The position numbers and the translations under genes are program-made. DNA of 16,946 nt from Candidatus Rifleibacteriota bacterium. Its GTDB lineage: Bacteria > UBP17 > UBA6191 > JACPRK01. Below, in pieces: positions 1-7,200 of the stretch. The number at the start of each line of letters is the position of its first letter. Position 1 is the stretch's first letter. The notes beneath the pieces are model-generated. The model saw only the letters and a list, made by a program, of their open reading frames with translations. It was not told the DNA's origin and searched no databases. The DNA lies in the NCBI GenBank assembly GCA_016213865.1, contig JACQZL010000064.1, positions 1 to 16,946 of the forward strand. The letters are read 5' to 3'.

Positions 1-6
1 CGCCAT
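1..6 (-). CDS. Start of a gene leaving the left edge (Met-Ala only)
   Basis: An ATG on the minus strand at 6-4 is followed by GCG at 3-1, so only Met-Ala lies in the window. It is called because a full eight-base Shine-Dalgarno match sits at 16-23, nine bases before the ATG, the strongest ribosome binding site in the window. The product is unknown. It is co-directional with the upstream genes but separated from the nearest one by about 450 nt that includes two hairpins, so it may be a separate transcription unit. Sequence beyond the left edge would confirm or remove this call. Confidence 0.6.
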
Positions 7-15
7 GAGAGATGA

Positions 16-23
16 ACCTCCTT
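16..23 (-). promoter_or_regulatory. Ribosome binding site for the gene starting at position 6
   Basis: The minus strand reads AAGGAGGT, a perfect complement to the 16S anti-Shine-Dalgarno sequence, nine bases before an ATG. This site is the main reason for calling a gene start at the left edge. Confidence 0.65.
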
Positions 24-408
24 GGGCTCGGAAGACTTGTGAGGGGCACGAACCGAGGAATGGGATCCGCGACACACGGACTGCCGGAGAGCAGACCGTC
101 CCTCGCACCGGGCGGGCTTGCTCTCCGATCAGAAGCTACCACGGACCGGGTCGTCGTGGCGAGAGGGGAAGCCGTACCCCCGCAGGTCCTTTGGGGGCAC
201 CACCAGGGGAGCGTGATTGGCACTGGGATCATCCGTACCGACCTGGGGCTCAGCGTCCTGGTCCCGCCCGACGCCGGCAACCTCCATTTGACGATCCGGT
301 GGGGAGAGTCTGGCGTCGCTTCCAGCTCGCCTTCTTGCTGAGGACGCGTGATCCGGGCGGAGCTGCGACGGCTTGCGTGGGCCGGTGCTGCAGCCACTGC
401 GTTTGGCG
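24..408. other. Stretch without a recognisable gene
   Basis: Several overlapping open frames cross this stretch on both strands, for example 12-341 on the plus strand and 129-464 on the minus strand. Their products are rich in Arg, Pro and Gly, have no domain-like pattern and lack ribosome binding sites, as expected of chance frames in GC-rich DNA. I see no convincing -35/-10 pair, tRNA or riboswitch. By position it is the 5' leader or promoter region of the gene that starts at position 6. Confidence 0.5.
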
Positions 409-455
409 CCCGCTCGAGGAGCGGGGACCGGCGTCCCTGCCGGTCCCGGCCCCGC
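409..455 (-). terminator. Tandem hairpins after the coiled-coil protein gene
   Basis: Two perfect inverted repeats lie side by side just after the TGA at 461-463. The first has 9-bp arms at 424-432 and 439-447 around a 6-base loop. The second has 7-bp arms at 409-415 and 419-425 around a 3-base loop. They share two bases at 424-425. An alternative pairing of 421-426 with 450-455 is also possible. No run of U follows on the minus strand, so this may be a Rho-dependent or processing-type 3' end rather than a classic intrinsic terminator. Confidence 0.45.
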
Positions 456-460
456 ACGCC

Positions 461-1126
461 TCACTTGAACGGAGGAGCAGGTGGCGGGGTCGCTGGCGCA
501 AGCAGGCCTGGCTGGACCGGTTGATTGGCCGCCAGCTCACGCAACTCGGCCTCCAGCTCCGAGACTCGACTCCGCGCATCCTCCAGATCTCGCTGGAGCT
601 TGTGCATACGAAGCGTGTGCTTCAGCGAGTCAACCGACTCTGACATGGGCGCCGCGGCCGCGCGCTGAGCGCTCGACGCCGGAGGCGGCTCCGGCCCTGA
701 CAGCAACGACCCCAACCGCTGGAGTGTCTGCGAGTCCATCTGGAGGGCGGCCAACCGCTGCTCCAGGCGCTGCAGACGTGGCCGGTCGTTGGCTCTCCGG
801 GCCTCCTGGAGCGCTTCGTTCGTCCGCGTCATCGCCTCACCCATCTCGAGCTCGGTGAGGCGGAGGGCGTTCAGCTCCTGGCGTCGCTTCAATTGACGCT
901 GTTCTTCCTGCAGACGCGTCGTCTCCACGGCGTGAGACGAGGCCGCTCCCTTTCGATCACCCGCGGCCGGCGCCAACACCTGCATCGGGCCGCTGGGCGC
1001 AGCCGGAAGGTAACCGGATGGCGCGGCTCCCGCTGGTCCAATCGTCTGGGGCGTCGACGCCGTCTGCGCAAACGCAACTGCCGCCGCTGACAACAGGGCA
1101 AGAGTGCCGCAAAGCAAACCCTTCAT
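461..1126 (-). CDS. Secreted or periplasmic coiled-coil protein
   Basis: This 221-residue protein has a clear Sec signal peptide: a Lys near the N-terminus, a hydrophobic stretch and an AFA-Q cleavage site after residue 20. A Pro/Ala/Gly-rich linker follows (about 22-66). Then comes a long charged helix rich in Glu, Arg, Gln and Leu (about 67-143), a Pro/Ala-rich hinge, and a second heptad-like helix (about 161-202) containing RDLEDARSRVSELEAEL. The C-terminus is Pro-rich. There are no cysteines beyond the signal peptide and no catalytic motif. The ATG at 1124-1126 is supported by AAAGGGAG just upstream. The build resembles small periplasmic coiled-coil proteins of YbgF or OmpH type, but I see no TPR domain and cannot assign a family. 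It follows the 2605-residue gene across a 120-nt gap with a strong hairpin, so it may be expressed separately. Its role is unknown; an oligomeric spacer or chaperone for the giant exported proteins is only a guess. Confidence 0.8.
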   Translation of the reverse strand: MKGLLCGTLALLSAAAVAFAQTASTPQTIGPAGAAPSGYLPAAPSGPMQVLAPAAGDRKGAASSHAVETTRLQEEQRQLKRRQELNALRLTELEMGEAMTRTNEALQEARRANDRPRLQRLEQRLAALQMDSQTLQRLGSLLSGPEPPPASSAQRAAAAPMSESVDSLKHTLRMHKLQRDLEDARSRVSELEAELRELAANQPVQPGLLAPATPPPAPPFK

Positions 1127-1130
1127 GATG

Positions 1131-1138
1131 CTCCCTTT
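1131..1138 (-). promoter_or_regulatory. Ribosome binding site of the coiled-coil protein gene
   Basis: The minus strand reads AAAGGGAG, followed by CATC and the ATG at 1126. The spacing is on the short side, but no other in-frame start nearby is better placed and the signal peptide begins at this ATG. Confidence 0.55.
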
Positions 1139-1182
1139 CGCACGTGCAAGGCTGGGTGGTACTTGTCGGAAGACAGAACCCG

Positions 1183-1226
1183 CCTGGTCCCGGCCCGTGC
1201 CCTTGCGGGCGCTGGCCGGGACCAGG
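1183..1226 (-). terminator. Strong intergenic hairpin with GCAA tetraloop
   Basis: A perfect 13-bp inverted repeat (arms 1183-1195 and 1214-1226) encloses a further 6-bp stem (1197-1202 with 1207-1212, one G-U pair) after a single mismatch. On the minus-strand RNA the loop is GCAA closed by a C-G pair, a stable GNRA tetraloop. It begins about 20 nt after the TGA of the 2605-residue gene. The downstream sequence has only scattered U residues, so it is either a terminator with a weak U tract or a 3'-end stabiliser or attenuator between this gene and the coiled-coil gene. Confidence 0.6.
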
Positions 1227-1246
1227 AAACTCGGGATCAGATCAGG

Positions 1247-4200
1247 TCAGGATAGCGGGCTGCTGGACCACGCTCGCCGTCGCCGGCCAGAGCGGTTCCA
1301 CGCCACCAGCGCGACCGGCGCGAGCAGCAACAGCGCATCCGGCCAGCGACTCCCGGTGGCCGGCTGAGATTGGCAGCCGCCGCCGTAGATGATGTCGGAT
1401 CCAGAGGCGCTGCTAGCACCTGCGATGGCGATGGGAGGAAGCTTGATCTTCGTCATGTCTTGGCCGTCGTCGATGACGACCTCGAACTCGAAGACGCCGC
1501 GTGTGGTCACGGTCAGGCGCTGGACCGCGGCAGTCGTGAGCTGGCTGGCTACCGACTCCGGCCCGCTGAGCTGCGACCAGTTGTAGGTCACGTGGCCGCC
1601 GTTGTCGAGGTCGAACGAGCCGCTGGCATCGAGTACGATTGTGTCGGTCGGAGTGGCTGTCAGGTCGATCGAGAACTCGTCCCGGAGGATCTCCGAGTTG
1701 ACCGCGGAAGTCACGACCCCCGCCATCACCGACACGCGCGGCACCACGCCCGCGTTGCCAACGGCACGGCCGTCAGAGGCGCGGGTCCTCATGTCGTCCA
1801 CGGCGACCAGCAACCTGGCGCTCGCCGACAACTGGCCGTCCGACACCGAGAACTCGAAGGCATAGGTGCCCGAATTGCGAGGCTGGAAGGTCGCCTGCGC
1901 TGTCTCCGCATTCTGGATCGCCACTTGTGGAGCTGTCGACTCGTTGCGCAACTGCTGCCACCGGAAGGACAGGGGCCCTACCTGCCCGTCGTCCGTGGCG
2001 GCCCCAAGGAGTCGCACCGTGGGCGTCGTGGTGTTCACATCCGTCCCCGTGATCCGCACGCGGTTGGTTGTCAGAGAGGCCAACAGGTCGGCCCCCAAGG
2101 TCGTGGTCCAGCGGGCCTGCAGGCTGGTGATGGAGGGAGCGGTGTTGGTGGGGGAGCGGAAGGTGACGTGTACGACGTTGCTGGGCACTCCTTCGCGGCG
2201 GTTCGTATTCTCGGCAGCACCTTCGGGCGTAGGCCGCCCATCGTCCGTGACCCGGACCTGGAACGAGTACTTGCCGAACGCGCCCACGGGTGGGGTGAAC
2301 GACGGTCGGGCCGCATTCGGATTCGACAGCTCGATGGTCGGGACTCGCGCCAGCCGGCTATCGGCTTGCACCTGACTCCAGAAGAAGGCGAGCTGGCTGG
2401 TTGGGGTCTCTCTATCGGAGGACCCGTCCGGCGGCAGTCCGTCAGCCGCCAAGGTGATCTGCGGCATCACGGCACTCGTGGCGAGGTCGAGTCGCGTGAG
2501 GAGTTGACCTGCCTGCAGATCGCCCGCCGGAGCAATCACTCGGGCCACGGAACGCGGCGGCGTGTTGGGTGACTGCGGCCGGTCGTGCACGACCTCCACG
2601 GTGACGAAGGCCGTCGTGCTGCCGAGCTGGTCGGCCGAGGCCTCGGTCACCTGCAGGCTGAACTGGTAGCGACCGGCGCCGCGCAGGCGGACCCGCGGGT
2701 CGACGTAGCCGTTGGTTGCCCCGTTGCCATCGAGCTGTGCCAGGAACCGGCTGCTGTCCGCCGGATCACGGAACTGGACTCCCGGCGCGCCGGGAGGCAA
2801 CGAGACCGCGCGCCAGTGGAAGTCGAGGTTGGGGCGAATCGGCTGCCCGGCCCCGTCAATCTGGCGCGACGGGCTCTCGGGATCGGCCGAATCGCGCCCG
2901 AAGAGCTGGACGAGCACATCGACGGCCTCGGCCCTGACCGGTACGACTTGGTCCATACCGGCGCTGGCAGAGGGCGGCTGGTTGACGGTGTCCATCACCG
3001 AGATGGCCACCAGGTCACTGGAGGTCAGGGTCGTTCCCGCGGCGCTCACCGTGAGAACCACGACCACCAGTCCGGAGTGATTGACCACGAGCGTCGGGGT
3101 CGAAGACGAGGCGTTCTGCAAGACCGCCCCGGGGCTGGTCGAACCCGCGAGCTGCCACGTGAACCCGAGTTGTCTGCTGGCGGGATCGCTCGAGTGGGTG
3201 CCGTCCAACGTCAGGGACCGCAGCGTTCCCCGAGCACCGATGTCGACGACCTGGTCGTCACCCGCATCGGCCACGGGCGCCTGCTCGGCCAGGACGCGTG
3301 CCGACAGGGCTACCTGGAAGGAAGCGGTCGTCGGATCGTTGCTGGCAATGGTCACCGTGGCGGCGATCGTCTCGGCGGTGGCCGTGGCCTGGAAGAGGAC
3401 CAGCACGTCCACCGACCCTCCGGGGCGGATGGTGAAGGGTCCCGCGGGCATTGCGCTGAAACGGGAATCCGACACCGTGAGCGCACTGACCTGGAGATCG
3501 CCCTGGCCCAGATTGGAGAGCCGCAGGGTCTTGGACGTGATGCCCCGTGGCGACAGCGTGCCGAACGCCAACGAGGTCGGGTTCACAGCCAGTTGCGGCT
3601 GCGGAGCGGCGCTACCACTGCCGCTCAGGGCCAGCGTGGCCGTCGGGAGGTTCGTGGCATTGCTGAGGACCGTCAAGCTGCCTTGATACTGCGTCGTTGC
3701 GGTCGGGCTGAAGCGGACGGTGAGCGCCAGCGAGCTTCCGCTGGCCACGGTCGTTCCGGGCGCCACAGGCTGCACCAGCGTGAACGCTGCGCCCGTGACC
3801 TCGACAGTCTGGAGCCTCAGCACGCCGCCTCCGGTATTGCGGAGGCGCAGCGTGACGTCCTTGGTCTGATTGACCGTCATCGAACCCAGGTCGCCATTGC
3901 CCTCGATGGTTATCAGCGCCGGATAGACGCCCGCACCGCCAAGGGCCGCCGACGTGGTCGGCGCGTTGGCGGCGTTGCTGGCGATCGTCAAGGCGCCGGT
4001 GGCACTGCCACCCACGGTCGGAGCGAACCTCACACGCAGGTCGAGAGACGCACCGGGTGCCACGGCCTGGTTCGGGGTCACGGCAGTTAGCAGGCTGAAG
4101 CCGGCCCCGGTGACCGTGACGCTCGATAGGGTCAGCGCCGCGCCACCTGTGTTGGACACGCTCAGGACGCGCTCTCCGCTCTCGCCGACGAACACGTCGC

Positions 4201-7200
4201 CGAACGCACCCGAACCGGTGACCGCGATGCCGGGCGGATTGACGCCGGTGCCAGAAAGGGCGGTGGCGGTCGTCGGGAAGTTGGCCGCGTCGCTGACAAC
4301 CGTTAGCGTTCCGTTCTGGGTTCCGGCCGCCGCCGGAGTGAATCGGACCCGCAGCGGAAGGCTGGCCGCGACGGCAAGTGTCTGTCCCGCAGGTACGCTG
4401 TTGACCAGCGAGAAGCCGGCGCCGGCGACCGTCACGCTCGACAACGTCAGAGTTGACTGGCCGCTGTTGGATACGGACAGAGTGAGGTCCTTCGACTCGC
4501 CGAGCGTGACTGTGCCGAAAGCAGCCGTGGCTGCCAGGGTGATGGCCGGGCGCAGCGGAGGTTCGACCCCGGTTCCAGAGAGGGCTGCGCCGGTCGTCGC
4601 CGCGTTGGCCGCGTTGCTGGCGATCGTCACGGACCCGGTCGCCTGCGCTGCGGTCGCCGGGGCGAAGCGCACCCCGAAGTCATAGCTGGCTCCCGGAGCC
4701 ACGGTCTGGTTGGCCGGCACGGCCGCCACCAGGGCGAAGCCGTTGCCCGTAACCGTCACACTCGACAGCACCAGGTTCGCGCCGCCCGTGTTGGACACCG
4801 ACAGGGTCAGGTCCCTCGACTCGCCCAGCGTCACGTTTCCGAAGGCCAGTGAGCCAGCCATCACGATGTTGGCGACCTCCACCCCGGTGCCCGTGAGAGC
4901 AGCGCTCGTGGTCGGCGTGTTGGCCGCGTCGCTCACGATCGTCAGTGAGCCGCTGGCCGCCCCGCCGGCAGCCGGCGTGAAGCGAACTCGCAGCGATACC
5001 GAGGACCCGATGGCCACCTGCTGGCCCTGGGTCACGGCATCGAGCAAGCTGAAGCCCGTCCCCGTCACGGCGGCACTGCTCAAGGTGAGCACCGCGGTGC
5101 CGGTGTTCTGGACCGTGAACGTCCGGTCCAGCGACTGCCCCCGGTTCACATTGCCGAAGGCGCCGTCACCCGAGACGACGATGTTGGACGCCACGCCGGT
5201 TCCCGAGAGAGCCGCCGTGCGGGCCCCGTTGACTGCATCCGAGGCGACCGTCACCGTGGCCGTCTGGAGGCCCAAGGCCGTCGGCGCGAATCGGACCGTG
5301 ATGGAAACGCTGTTGCCGGCCGTCACGGTCAGCGGCAGCGTGGTCGGTGATACCCGCGTGAACGGCCCCGCGGGGGCGAGGTCGATCGCGGTCACGGTGA
5401 GCGTCGTGTTCCCCGTGTTGGACAACTGCAGGGTCTGGTCACCCGTTTGCCCCGTTCGCACGTTGCCGAAAGAGGCCGACTCGGTCAACGCGGCCAGGGC
5501 CCCCAGCCCGGTACCCGAGAGGGCCACGTTCTGGGGCGCATTCGTGGCATTGCCGCTCAAGACGAGCGTCGCGGTGATGTTGCCCACGGCGGCCGGCGCG
5601 AAGCGCACCTGCAGGGACCGAGTCGCCTGTGAGGCCAGAGTGATGGGCGTCACGGCTGTCGTGACGCCGCTCGACACCAGGGACATGACCCCCGCGCCGG
5701 GGCCGGCAAAGGACGCGTTGCCCACGAAATCGGTCGTGCCGGTGTTCGTCACGACGATGGTCTGGTCGCCCACCGCACCCACTGCCACGTTTCCGAAGGT
5801 CAGGCTGCTGGCGCCAAGCGCGAGGGTGGAGCCTGCGATCGTGGCCTGCAACGAAACCGTTTGGGTCCCATTGGAGTCGGCATTGCCGGTGACGGTCAGT
5901 TGGGCCGTCACCTCGGCCGGCGTCGCCCCCGCGGTGAAACGCAGGTTCAGAGTCTGGGTACTTCCGGCCGCCACCGTGAGAGGAACCGCCGGAGAGACCA
6001 GGGTGAAGCGTGGGTCGCCGGAGGTCACCCCGGTGACCGTCAGGTCGACGTTCCCGGTATTGGTGATGGCCAAGGTGCGGTCTGCGGTTGCGCCGGGCGC
6101 GACCGAACCGAAGCTGAGGGTCGTCGTGCTCAGGCCCATCACCGCCTGGGTCCCGGTGCCGGTCAGAGAAACGGCCTGGGCGCCGGCACCCGTGGCGTTG
6201 GTAGCCGTGACCGTCAAGGTCCCGGTCTGCGCTCCCTGGACGGTGGGCAGATACTTGGCTGTCAAGGCGAGAGACGCGCCGGCGGCCAGCGTCTGCGGGA
6301 AGCTCGGAGGTGCCACGAGTGAGAAGCCGGCGCCCGCGAGGCTTGCCGTCACTCCCTGGAGCGGCACATTCCCGTCATTGCGGATGGTCAGCGGCTGAGT
6401 GGCCCCGGCGGTATTGGACAGCCGCACGCTGCCGAACGCCAGGCTGTTGGTGCTCACGGCCAGGACCGCGCCCGTTCCCGTGCCGCTCAACACGATCGAT
6501 GGGATCGGCAAGAGCGCGTCGGTGGTAACGAAGGTCAGCGAGCCGGAGTATCCCTGGACGGCTGTTGGCGCGAAACGCAACGTCAGGGTCGTCTGGCCAC
6601 TGGCCGCGAGGGCCACCGGGGCCGTGGGCACCGTGACCTGGAAGGCCGACGGAGTGACCGCGAAACTGGTGACGTGGACCGTGCTGTTGCCGGTGTTTTG
6701 AACGACGCACGACGCCGTCCCGGACGAACCCGCCGAGATGTTTCCGAACGTCACTGTCGTGGGTGCGGACAGGCGCCCGCCGAGGCCCTGGCCCTGGAGC
6801 GTCACGATCTGGACGGGGGCAAACGGGAAGAGGTTGTCTGCCGTGAAGAAGAGAGTCGCGATGACCGTGCCCGTGGTGCTGGGCGCGAACTGAAGGCTCG
6901 CCGTCGTGCTCGCTCCGGGTGCCAGACTGAGCGGAAGCGCAGGTACCAGCCGAGAGAACGCCGCGTCGCTGAAGGCAAAGGCCGTCAGCGTGAGGGCCGC
7001 GTTGCCGCTGTTGGTCAACGTCAGCGTGCGAGTGGCGTTGCCCGGGTAGGTGACCGAACCGAAGTCGAGCGAAGGAGCGCCGGCCGTCAACTGGCCCCCA
7101 CTTCCCGTACCGGTCAACCCAATCCCCGTGGTGGGAGCGCGCGGATCATCGCTGGCGATCACCACGCCCGCGGTCCGGGCCCCCAGCGCCGACGGCGCGA

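Noticed and set aside
5..643. 212-codon plus-strand frame at the left end
   Set aside because: It overlaps the 3' half of the coiled-coil gene antisense, is Arg/Pro/Gly-rich throughout, and has no ribosome binding site.
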